In this document: one piece after another, positions 22,399 to 30,808 of the stretch
Layout: each line of letters begins with the position of its first letter
How positions within the stretch are numbered: the stretch's first letter is position 1
Origin: Candidatus Zhuqueibacterota bacterium
GTDB taxonomy: Bacteria; Zhuqueibacterota; Zhuqueibacteria; Thermofontimicrobiales; Thiofontviventaceae
Length of the DNA: 44,536 bases
Reading direction: 5' to 3'
Assembly (NCBI GenBank): GCA_016931935.1
Contig: JAFGDW010000375.1
Location: 1 to 44,536 of the forward strand
Made by a program: the position numbers and the translations under genes
The notes under the pieces: model-generated
The model's input: the letters and a program-made list of their open reading frames with translations, nothing else
Database searches by the model: none
What the model was told of the DNA's origin: nothing

Positions 22399-24927
22399 AT
22401 GACCAAAATTGACCGCTACATATCTTCCTCATCTGCCAGTTCCATGCGTGAAAGTATTCGTAGCGCCAACGGAAATGAGGTTTTTTTTATTGGAAAAACC
22501 AATTCTGACCATCGCGTTGTCGATGTTAAAGTAGTTGCGCGTGGTAATGAATTTGCTGTTCCCGCAGTTACACAGCTTGCAAATGCCGGTGATGTGCTGA
22601 TTCATAACCATCCATCGGGCGTACTTCGCCCTTCGCAAAACGATCTTTACATCGCCCAGGATGTTTCCGGTTTTGGAATTGCCAGCTATATTGTTAACAA
22701 CAATGTTGATGACGTATATGTGATAATAGAACCGTTCCGGAAAGAAGATATCAATTCGATTGATGTGGCGAAATTAACAAAAGTGCTTGACGCCGATGGA
22801 GAAATTGCCAAAAAATTGTCAGGATATGAATTCAGGCCACAACAACTTGATATGGTAGGTGTTATCGGCCAGGCTTTCAATGAAAATAGAGTGGCAGTAA
22901 TTGAGGCCGGAACAGGGGTTGGAAAAAGTCTGGCTTATCTTATACCGGCGATTTTTTGGGCAGTCAAGAATAAAGAGCGTTGTGTCGTTTCAACTAACAC
23001 GATTAATTTGCAGGAACAACTGATCAAAAAAGACATTCCGTTCCTTCAGGATGCGTTGGACTTAAAATTTAAAGCTGTTCTTGTTAAAGGCCGTTACAAC
23101 TATATTTGTCTGCGTAAGGCAGAAGAATTGAAACGCGAACCCGAGTTGATGCTTGAAGATAATGAACAGTCAGAAGTTCAATCACTAATTGCCTGGTCTG
23201 AACAAACTGCTGACGGTAGTCGTTCGGATTTGAATTATATTCCATCGGAATCTGCCTGGGAAAAAGTGGCCGCTGAAAGTGATACCTGTACTCACTCGAA
23301 ATGTCCGTTTTACAAAAAATGCTTTGTCAATATTGCACGGCGCGAAGCCAATTCCGCTCACATTTTAGTCGTCAATCACCACCTGCTATTTTCGGATCTG
23401 GCAGTAAGATCAAGTGGTTCCGAAGTCGCCGTTTTGCCAGCATACCGTCGTGTCATATTTGATGAAGCCCATCATCTTGAAGAAATCGCCACACATTATT
23501 TTGGCGGCGGCGTTACCCGGATGGGAGTACAACGCATTTTAAGCAGACTTTATCGGATACGCAAAGGTATGGGAAAGGGGTATCTGTCCGTATTTGTAAG
23601 TGAATTGCGTAAATTAAAATCACGCATTCAGGATCCTGAAGTTGCAGATGTCCTCCATAATTTGGAAACGCAAATTATTCCCGGCATTGCTCAACTTTCG
23701 GATGCCAATGATGAAGCCATGGATGTCGTGTTTAATATTGTTTATATGAACAAGACTGATGAATCCGGTGAAATGAAACTTCGGATCATGGAGGATATCC
23801 GTAAAACACCGCTATGGGAAAACGTACTCCAGGAGAAAATACACGCTTACATTTTGTATCTGAATCAATTTTGCCGACAACTAACACGTTGTCTGGATCA
23901 GTTAGAAGATACCGGAATTTCGTTCAGTGATGAATTGTACGGTCTAATTTATACAATCAGTGCGCAATGTAATCGGCTGCAAACAGTTAGTACTACACTG
24001 CATCAAATTGTGTTTCAGGATGAAGCAACCAATATTCGCTGGATTGAAATTCGGCCGCGCGCGGAAAAGCACGTCACCCGATTACGAATAGCGCCACTTG
24101 ATATTTCAGAAAAAATGTTCGAGCATGTGTATTCGAAATTTCCCACAGTAATTCTTACATCTGCAACTCTCACAGTGACAGGCATTAAAAATTGGCAGCC
24201 ATTTGATTATCTTGCCCATCGGATCGGATTGACCTATATTGAAAAAGATCGCCTGTTAACTTCCCTACTGGCGACTCCGTTTAATTACCAGGAACAGGCA
24301 ATTATTGGCATCCCTACTGACATTCCCTTGCCTGATAGTCAGGCATTTGCACAATTTCTGGACACTTTTTTACTTGAGGCGATTGGACTTAGCAATGGTC
24401 GGGCATTCGTCCTGTTTACATCGTATCGACTCATGAATTCCGTTTATAGTAAGTTAGAGTACACCATAAAAGAACGAGGCTGGATTCCCTTGATACAAGG
24501 TTCTATGAATCGGCACCAATTATTGAAGACATTTAAGGATAGCAATTCAGCAGTATTATTTGGTACGGACAGCTTTTGGGAAGGAGTTGATGTGCCGGGT
24601 AAGGCATTGGAAAACGTTATCTTAACAAAACTTCCATTCAAAGTTCCAACTGAACCTGTAATAGAAGCACGAATCGAAGCTATCACCAGGAATGGCGGAA
24701 ATTCATTTATGGAATATTCTTTGCCACAAGCTGTTATAAAGATGAAACAAGGAGTAGGACGATTGATCCGTAATAAAACCGACCGTGGCTCTATCTGGAT
24801 ACTGGACAAACGGTTGGTAGAAAAGTTCTACGGCCGGGTTTTTATCCAATCATTGCCATCATGCCCGGTAAAGACAGGTGCCACAGCTCAGGTATTAAGC
24901 GATGTTAAATTATTTTTTAATAAGTGA
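22399..24927 (+). CDS. DinG/XPD-family helicase with fused N-terminal JAMM (RadC/MPN-like) domain
   Basis: An 842-residue fusion. Residues about 15-115 carry a complete JAMM metalloprotease-type motif: Glu27 in NGNEVFFIG, then His69-x-His71-x7-Ser79-x2-Asp82 in HNHPSGVLRPSQND, the form seen in RadC. From about 140 it is a DinG-type superfamily 2 helicase: FRPQQLDMV, Walker A GTGVGKS (171-177), Cys237, Cys297, Cys302 and Cys308 for an XPD-type iron-sulfur cluster, and DEAH at 355-358. The C-terminal motor motifs include LTSATLT, FGTDSFWEGVDVPG and GVGRLIRN. DinG proteins unwind 5'-overhang DNA, D-loops and R-loops. Other DinG proteins carry an N-terminal exonuclease domain; here a JAMM domain takes that place. 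It follows the nuclease gene by two bases. Confidence 0.93.
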   Translation: MTKIDRYISSSSASSMRESIRSANGNEVFFIGKTNSDHRVVDVKVVARGNEFAVPAVTQLANAGDVLIHNHPSGVLRPSQNDLYIAQDVSGFGIASYIVNNNVDDVYVIIEPFRKEDINSIDVAKLTKVLDADGEIAKKLSGYEFRPQQLDMVGVIGQAFNENRVAVIEAGTGVGKSLAYLIPAIFWAVKNKERCVVSTNTINLQEQLIKKDIPFLQDALDLKFKAVLVKGRYNYICLRKAEELKREPELMLEDNEQSEVQSLIAWSEQTADGSRSDLNYIPSESAWEKVAAESDTCTHSKCPFYKKCFVNIARREANSAHILVVNHHLLFSDLAVRSSGSEVAVLPAYRRVIFDEAHHLEEIATHYFGGGVTRMGVQRILSRLYRIRKGMGKGYLSVFVSELRKLKSRIQDPEVADVLHNLETQIIPGIAQLSDANDEAMDVVFNIVYMNKTDESGEMKLRIMEDIRKTPLWENVLQEKIHAYILYLNQFCRQLTRCLDQLEDTGISFSDELYGLIYTISAQCNRLQTVSTTLHQIVFQDEATNIRWIEIRPRAEKHVTRLRIAPLDISEKMFEHVYSKFPTVILTSATLTVTGIKNWQPFDYLAHRIGLTYIEKDRLLTSLLATPFNYQEQAIIGIPTDIPLPDSQAFAQFLDTFLLEAIGLSNGRAFVLFTSYRLMNSVYSKLEYTIKERGWIPLIQGSMNRHQLLKTFKDSNSAVLFGTDSFWEGVDVPGKALENVILTKLPFKVPTEPVIEARIEAITRNGGNSFMEYSLPQAVIKMKQGVGRLIRNKTDRGSIWILDKRLVEKFYGRVFIQSLPSCPVKTGATAQVLSDVKLFFNK

Positions 24928-25058
24928 AAATTATCGACAATTATAAAAATAACTTAACGTAAATATGCTTAACCTTATCACTACATTGCCGAAACAGAAT
25001 TATAGGCGGGCGAATGGATTTGCTTGTCGGCGTGGTGTATAAATTACTAAAAATTTGT

Positions 25059-25086
25059 TTGTGATATTCCCCAAAATGTGTATATT
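25059..25086 (+). promoter_or_regulatory. Candidate promoter of the GYF_2-MinD gene
   Basis: TTGTGA (25059-25064), 16-base spacer, TATATT (25081-25086), 60 bases before the ATG. No other signal is seen in the 218-base gap after the helicase gene. Confidence 0.4.
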
Positions 25087-25145
25087 AGTTGATGGGAAAG
25101 ATTTAAGGGAAAGTTGTGAGTAAACGGAAAAGGTAAGGGATAACA

Positions 25146-26435
25146 ATGAACGGCAACGTGTTAGTACGCATCGATGAGAAACAGTATGGACCGTTATCAC
25201 ACACCGAATTAAGAACGTTGGTACGTAACGGTAAATTTGCTCCACATGATTACATTTGGTTAGAAGATGAAGGTGAATGGGTACCGGCAGATCAGATTAA
25301 AGAACTCGATACACTTTTCAGGCCGGTTGTGCAGCACGAATCGGAAAAGAAAATTATCGCTGTGGGAAGCGGGAAAGGTGGCGTCGGAAAAACAGTGCTA
25401 TCGTCATCGATAGGAATTGGATTAGCAGCATTAGGCAATGAAGTAGTTCTCGTAGACGCCGATTTTGGTGGAGCTAATTTGCATACCTGTATGGGAATTT
25501 TGGAACCCCAGTATACATTTCTCGATTATTATACACTCCAACGCGAATCACTCGAAGACATACTACTCGATACTCCACTAAATAATTTGAAACTTATAAG
25601 CGGCGCCAGTGGCATATTGGGTTTGGCAAATCCCAAATACTCTCAAAAATTGAAACTTGTTCGTGAATTAAAGAAACTTAATGCAAACTATGTTATTATG
25701 GACCTGGGCGCAGGATCGTCTTTGAGTGTTATTGATTTTTTCATTGCAGTGGATGAAGGAATTTTAGTTACCAGTCCGGAACCAACTGCAATTCAGGAAA
25801 GTTTTGACTTTGTAAAGCTATGTTTGCTTCGAAAAGTTCAACAGGCATTTCGTAATGAACCGGAGGTGTTGGCGTTACTGGAAGTAGATGGTATTAACAG
25901 TTTGAGTCAATTCAGCGCGCCGGTCGATCAATTGTTGGAACGGGCACAAAAGATCAGTTCTGATATCGCCAGTTCGATGGAGCAGATCATTACCAGTTTT
26001 CGTCCCCGACTAATTCTAAATTCAGTTATGGAACCGGACGAAATTAAAGAGGGGGTTGCTATTAAAACCGCAGCTGCCGAACTGTTATCCATCGATATTG
26101 ATTATATGGGCTATGTGGAGTATGATGAAGATGTTCATGAATCAGTGAAGGATTTACGGCCGTTTATTATTCATAATCCGCGTTCCAAAGCCGCACGTAG
26201 CCTGGCGAGATTAATAACCGTTAAATTGCTTCAAAAATCCAGCATTGAAGGGTTTTTGGAAAAACGGCGAATGAGAAAACGAATTAGCATGACTGCAAAG
26301 GAATATCCTTCGGTTGAAAATTTGGAAAGCAAAACCATATGTTCGGTAAAATGTTTTTATTGGGATGATTGTGAATATCAGAATGGTGGACATCCCTGCC
26401 GTATTCGACATTTGGAATCGTTATTTCATAGTTAA
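25146..26435 (+). CDS. MinD/FlhG-like P-loop ATPase with N-terminal GYF_2 domain and C-terminal cysteine cluster
   Basis: A 429-residue protein in three parts. Residues about 5-58 look like a GYF_2 domain (YGPLSHTELRTLVRNGKF, then YIWLEDEGEWVPADQI), a small peptide-binding module. Residues about 68-370 are a deviant-Walker ATPase of the ParA/MinD group: GSGKGGVGKT (74-83, with the signature Lys77) and LVDADFGGANLHT, then YVIMDLGAGSSLSVIDF. The C-terminus has four cysteines, Cys399-x3-Cys403-x5-Cys409-x8-Cys418. There is no ParB or MinE partner nearby and no flagellar gene in the window. MinD-like ATPases place or regulate large assemblies; this one probably docks a proline-rich or GYF-ligand partner. 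It is monocistronic, ending at a strong terminator. Confidence 0.85.
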   Translation: MNGNVLVRIDEKQYGPLSHTELRTLVRNGKFAPHDYIWLEDEGEWVPADQIKELDTLFRPVVQHESEKKIIAVGSGKGGVGKTVLSSSIGIGLAALGNEVVLVDADFGGANLHTCMGILEPQYTFLDYYTLQRESLEDILLDTPLNNLKLISGASGILGLANPKYSQKLKLVRELKKLNANYVIMDLGAGSSLSVIDFFIAVDEGILVTSPEPTAIQESFDFVKLCLLRKVQQAFRNEPEVLALLEVDGINSLSQFSAPVDQLLERAQKISSDIASSMEQIITSFRPRLILNSVMEPDEIKEGVAIKTAAAELLSIDIDYMGYVEYDEDVHESVKDLRPFIIHNPRSKAARSLARLITVKLLQKSSIEGFLEKRRMRKRISMTAKEYPSVENLESKTICSVKCFYWDDCEYQNGGHPCRIRHLESLFHS

Positions 26436-26468
26436 AAATAAAATATAGTGGTTATAAATATTTTGAAT

Positions 26469-26500
26469 ACAGGGAATAAGCTAGCATTATTCCCTGTTTC
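26469..26500 (+). terminator. Intrinsic terminator after the GYF_2-MinD gene
   Basis: A perfect 11-base-pair stem (ACAGGGAATAA with TTATTCCCTGT) and a seven-base loop GCTAGCA, followed by a short T stretch (TTTC). It lies 34 bases after the stop codon. Confidence 0.75.
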
Positions 26501-26621
26501 ATTGTTGTAAATCTATCATCCGGCCCTACATCCGTGCAATTCCAAACACCATCTGTGTAATATCCTAAGTTGTTACTACATCTTAATGTCATGAATTAAT
26601 GGAAGGCATCTGTGACCAATG

Positions 26622-26651
26622 TCGATAATAAATCGATTGGTTTATTATTGA
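26622..26651 (+). repeat. AT-rich hairpin upstream of tamB
   Basis: TCGATAATAAA (26622-26632) pairs with TTTATTATTGA (26641-26651), 11 pairs with one wobble and an eight-base loop, 54 bases before the tamB ATG. It could be an operator or leader element; no recognisable promoter was found in this gap. Confidence 0.35.
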
Positions 26652-26705
26652 ATGGTATTCGGCAATTCCGGTGAATTGATTATATTCTAAGAACGTCCAA
26701 ATAAC

Positions 26706-29700
26706 ATGAATGTGGCGAAAAAGAAAATAGTTCGTAAACATTTGATACTATCCAGCCTGATTGTGATCATCCTGTCCAGCCTGCTTGTAATTTTTATCAT
26801 AAAACCCTGGATTCAAAATCAAATTAGTAAGCGTTTGGCTACTGTTATAAAACAGGAAACCGGTGTCGATGCCTATATTGGATCAATACGTTTCAACTAT
26901 TTTAGCAATGCGCAATTTCGCGATGTTTGGTTGAAATATAAAAACCAGACTGTGTCCTTGCGACTATTATCTGTAGATTTTAAATTAGCCTCACTGCTTA
27001 AAAGACAAATATACATTAAAAGAATATTGGTTGATAGCCTTTATATCGATTTGGTGAAGGATGCTGAAGAACCCATTTCATTTCCATCGACGGCAAAAAA
27101 GCAAGCCAAACCAGGCAAAAAACAATCCTTCGAATTAATTATTGAAAATATAACGCTTTCCCGAAGTGTATTTCGTTATTATGATGGAACCATACCCCTT
27201 GATGCCAAGGCTAAAAATATACAAGTTGCGGTTGATAGAAATGATACCATTCAATCATATGCAGCACGTTTTTCTGTCGGTGAAATAGGCGTGAACAATT
27301 ATCCTAAATTAGCTGCGGTTGAAACAGTCGTTTCATATTATCAAAACAATTTGGTGATTCAAAAGGGACAGGCCCGCTTCGGGTATTCTGTCATTAATGC
27401 AAATGGAACATTGGCGTTAAATGATAGTCTGAATGCGGATATCGGCATGAATGGCAGTATTGATGTGTCTGATGCTGAATTAATAACGGATGTAATTGAT
27501 ACCAGTATTACCATTCCACGATTGAAAGGCGTGTTTACCATTGGTGCGCGCGTTCGTGGTCCGATTCATCATCCCACTATCAACTATAATCTTTCCAGTG
27601 ACAGCTTACAGGTTGATGGATTAGACCTGAGCTCCGTTTCACTTGGTGGTGAATTTAAATACCCCACCCTGGCAATGAATACAATAAATTGTCATATACT
27701 TAACGGAACGGTGAACGGTTCCGCCATCGCTACAATAGACACGGCGTCGATGAAAGCAGAGATGACCATTCGTGCCAAAGGAATGACGGTTGAAGATGTG
27801 ACCCGAAAATTTATGACGGTTGATAGTATTCGGTTTCATGGCTCACTGGATGGTGAATTTTCGGTGAATGTCGCCACCAACGAGTTAAATAAATTCCAAA
27901 GTTCAATGATGCTGAAAATTTCCAATGCAACATTTGATAATAAAAACGTTAGTGATTTTATCTGTCAGGCATCGATAAAGAATCGATTAATTCATGCCCA
28001 TTTTTTGAATGATGACAATTATATCACGGCGCAGGGATTTTTACTGGACAGCAACCGGGTGGTCGGCGATGTTAATGTTAATTTACAGGCAATCGCTCCG
28101 TTACTTCAGCTTGTCAATGTAAGTGATATTGATGGTAAATTGTTGGGAGAAGGAAAAATATCCGGACAGATGTTTAATCCTCATGTCAAAGCTGGCTTTC
28201 AGGTTGAGTCACTAACGTTTCGAGATATGCCGGTTGCAAACGTTAAGGGTAAAGTGACGCTGACTGATAGAAAACTGAGTGTCGATGAAGTTATCTTTCA
28301 TGGGCACATTGATGATTTAAGCCAGTTGCAAAGTTGGATACCACAACCTTCCATATCCGGTAATATCGATTATTACGGACAAATGACTGGTAATGTATCG
28401 AACCCGAATGTATTTCTGCGCGCACGTGGCAGAACAGGATCGATAGCACTTTTAAAATATGATAGTTTGTATGTATCGGCATCATTAAAAAATCGAATTG
28501 TTTCGCTTGACCAGGCAGAAATTCAGGTTGGTGATTCAATTATAGCGATGAAAGGTTTGATTACGCTGCAGGACAAATTGCAGTTCTCCAATGACATTCA
28601 TCTTGCTTCCATCAGCGGAGGTGAACAAAGAAAATTGGGCAAAATCCATCTTCAAGGTTTGTTGTCAGAAAATAAAATCCATGCGGATGTTCGTGGCGAT
28701 AGCATCGAGGTTGGAACGATTACTCATTTCCTGACTGGCCAATCAATGGTAGAAGGGACAGTTAATTTTATCGTTGCTATGAATGGGGATATATCACAAC
28801 CGCAGGTTTTATTTTCAGTAACTGCTGATAATGTAAAGCATGAACCATTGGAGTTGGATGAAATTCAATGTAATGGGCAAATCAGAGAAGGAGTCATCTG
28901 GATCAGGAAGGCATCGTTCACATATGCTAAAGATACAATTTACATGAGCGGTTATTTACCATTGGCATTTTTGAGCAGCGAGGATTCATTGGATACATCA
29001 TCCCTGGATATGACAGTCACCGGGGAAAATCTTACATTTAAATTTATCGATTTCCTGAAAACGGATTATTCATTTTCTGATTTGAATTTTGATATATTTG
29101 CCAAACTATCGGGAACTGTTAGAAAGCCTTTGATTAATGGCAATGTGGATATTTCGTTTGATCGATTGGAACGTACATCTTCAAAATTAGTGATTTTGGA
29201 TAATCATTTGAAGATTGATATTTCACAACGACTGGACAATCCAAAAATTCGCATCAAATGGAATTGTGGTGAATCGGAATTTGAATCGTTCAAGTTTACA
29301 GCGTTCGAGGGAAGTGTTGTATATAGCGATTCTGTGTTAAAACTGGAAAATGCTAAAATTCATTTGAATAAAAAGGCATCAACCATTCAGGGTCAATTTC
29401 CCGTCGCTATTGCATTCAAGCCGGCACGTTTTCAGGTCTTGCAACTTGAGCCGCTTTCCATCAATTCTTATGCGGATAGTTTAAATATGACAGTGCTCAC
29501 GCCAATTATCCCGATGGTTGATAAAGTTTCCGGCATCTTAAACTATAGTATTAAAATTACCGGAACGCCGGCGCAGCCGCGGATAAATGGTTTTACAACG
29601 GTTCGCAGCGGCGGCGTTCGTATAACTAATATGGAACCGGATATTACAAATATTCAGGCGGATGTGTCGTTTGACGAGACAAAGACGGACTTAACCAATT

Positions 29701-30773
29701 TAAGCGCACTTGTTGGCGATGGCACAATTCGTACACAGGGAACAGTGTTTTATGATACGAACGGAAAGATAAAAGATTTAAAGATTACAAGTAATTTAAA
29801 TAATATTCGAATGATTTTAAAAGACATAATTACCGCGCGGTTGCGCACAGGAGAAATAAATTTTGCGCGACAAAACAGTGAATATGATTTGTCCGGTAAT
29901 CTGGATTTTCAGGAAATTCGATATATACAAGATATCAATCTTATAAAGACCGCGTTGCAATCAAATAAACCAAAACCGGCTACAGGACACTCCGGGCCTG
30001 TCATACACAATAATTTAACAATTAAAGCAAATGAAAGTCTTTGGCTGTATAATAATATTGCTAAAATACAAATGGATGCTGATATAATTCTGCTGGGCAC
30101 GATGGAGCGACCATTACTTGGTGGTACAATTCGCAGTGTTGGCGGATATTTTTATTATCTGGAACGAAAATTTGTATTAGAAAATGGTAATATAGTGTTT
30201 AGTGATCCAGAACGTATTAATCCCAACTTTCAATTATCAGCCTCAACTAGTATAAAATCGTTTGAAAATATGAACGAAATTCGTTATGTTATAAATTTAA
30301 AAATGGATGGCAATTTCGATAAACCGAATGTCGTTTTTACCTCGGTACCGCCGCTTTCGCAACCGGATATTATTGCAGTATTAACGGTGGGAAGGACAAG
30401 GAATGAAATGCTGGTTAATGGAACAACAAATGAACTTGAATCATTTCGAGATATTTTAATTGAGCGCGCCCGGAGCATTACCAATCATACGATTTCACAA
30501 ATGGCAGAAAAACAGGTCGGTACATTGTTGAATCTGGATAATATCAGCATCGAAGGAGATTTGCTGTCAATGCAGGGAAAAGGGGGGCCAAAAGTAACCG
30601 CAAGCAAAAAATTAACTGAGGGATTGGACTTAACATATTCCACGGTAGTTGGGTATTCGAACGATCAAATGATCAAGTTAGGCTATCGAATTTCTGACAA
30701 TATTGCGCTTGAGGGTGAATCGGATCAACGAGGCCGAACAGGCATCGATTTGAAGTTCAAATATAAATTTTGA
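26706..30773 (+). CDS. tamB: TamB-like (DUF490, AsmA-related) envelope bridge protein
   Basis: A 1355-residue protein with one N-terminal membrane anchor (about residues 13-33, LILSSLIVIILSSLLVIFII) and a very long run of beta-rich repeats in the periplasm. Recurrent phrases such as 'G.I.G....P' (for example GKISGQMFNPHVKAGF, GQMTGNVSNPNVFLRA, IKITGTPAQPRINGF) are typical of the groove-forming beta-taco of TamB/AsmA proteins. The C-terminal about 350 residues match the DUF490 core, ending in an aromatic tail (LKFKYKF). TamB spans the periplasm and, with an Omp85 partner, carries lipids or barrel proteins to the outer membrane. The next gene is just that partner, 35 bases on. Confidence 0.9.
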   Translation: MNVAKKKIVRKHLILSSLIVIILSSLLVIFIIKPWIQNQISKRLATVIKQETGVDAYIGSIRFNYFSNAQFRDVWLKYKNQTVSLRLLSVDFKLASLLKRQIYIKRILVDSLYIDLVKDAEEPISFPSTAKKQAKPGKKQSFELIIENITLSRSVFRYYDGTIPLDAKAKNIQVAVDRNDTIQSYAARFSVGEIGVNNYPKLAAVETVVSYYQNNLVIQKGQARFGYSVINANGTLALNDSLNADIGMNGSIDVSDAELITDVIDTSITIPRLKGVFTIGARVRGPIHHPTINYNLSSDSLQVDGLDLSSVSLGGEFKYPTLAMNTINCHILNGTVNGSAIATIDTASMKAEMTIRAKGMTVEDVTRKFMTVDSIRFHGSLDGEFSVNVATNELNKFQSSMMLKISNATFDNKNVSDFICQASIKNRLIHAHFLNDDNYITAQGFLLDSNRVVGDVNVNLQAIAPLLQLVNVSDIDGKLLGEGKISGQMFNPHVKAGFQVESLTFRDMPVANVKGKVTLTDRKLSVDEVIFHGHIDDLSQLQSWIPQPSISGNIDYYGQMTGNVSNPNVFLRARGRTGSIALLKYDSLYVSASLKNRIVSLDQAEIQVGDSIIAMKGLITLQDKLQFSNDIHLASISGGEQRKLGKIHLQGLLSENKIHADVRGDSIEVGTITHFLTGQSMVEGTVNFIVAMNGDISQPQVLFSVTADNVKHEPLELDEIQCNGQIREGVIWIRKASFTYAKDTIYMSGYLPLAFLSSEDSLDTSSLDMTVTGENLTFKFIDFLKTDYSFSDLNFDIFAKLSGTVRKPLINGNVDISFDRLERTSSKLVILDNHLKIDISQRLDNPKIRIKWNCGESEFESFKFTAFEGSVVYSDSVLKLENAKIHLNKKASTIQGQFPVAIAFKPARFQVLQLEPLSINSYADSLNMTVLTPIIPMVDKVSGILNYSIKITGTPAQPRINGFTTVRSGGVRITNMEPDITNIQADVSFDETKTDLTNLSALVGDGTIRTQGTVFYDTNGKIKDLKITSNLNNIRMILKDIITARLRTGEINFARQNSEYDLSGNLDFQEIRYIQDINLIKTALQSNKPKPATGHSGPVIHNNLTIKANESLWLYNNIAKIQMDADIILLGTMERPLLGGTIRSVGGYFYYLERKFVLENGNIVFSDPERINPNFQLSASTSIKSFENMNEIRYVINLKMDGNFDKPNVVFTSVPPLSQPDIIAVLTVGRTRNEMLVNGTTNELESFRDILIERARSITNHTISQMAEKQVGTLLNLDNISIEGDLLSMQGKGGPKVTASKKLTEGLDLTYSTVVGYSNDQMIKLGYRISDNIALEGESDQRGRTGIDLKFKYKF

Positions 30774-30808
30774 AGGCTTGTGTTCCCAACGAGGAAGATA
30801 ACATCTGT

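Noticed and set aside
21434..24927. Nuclease-helicase pair as an antiphage defence island
   Set aside because: The neighbours are housekeeping genes, there is no toxin, sensor or mobile gene nearby, and base use looks like the rest of the window; a repair or processing role is the simpler reading.
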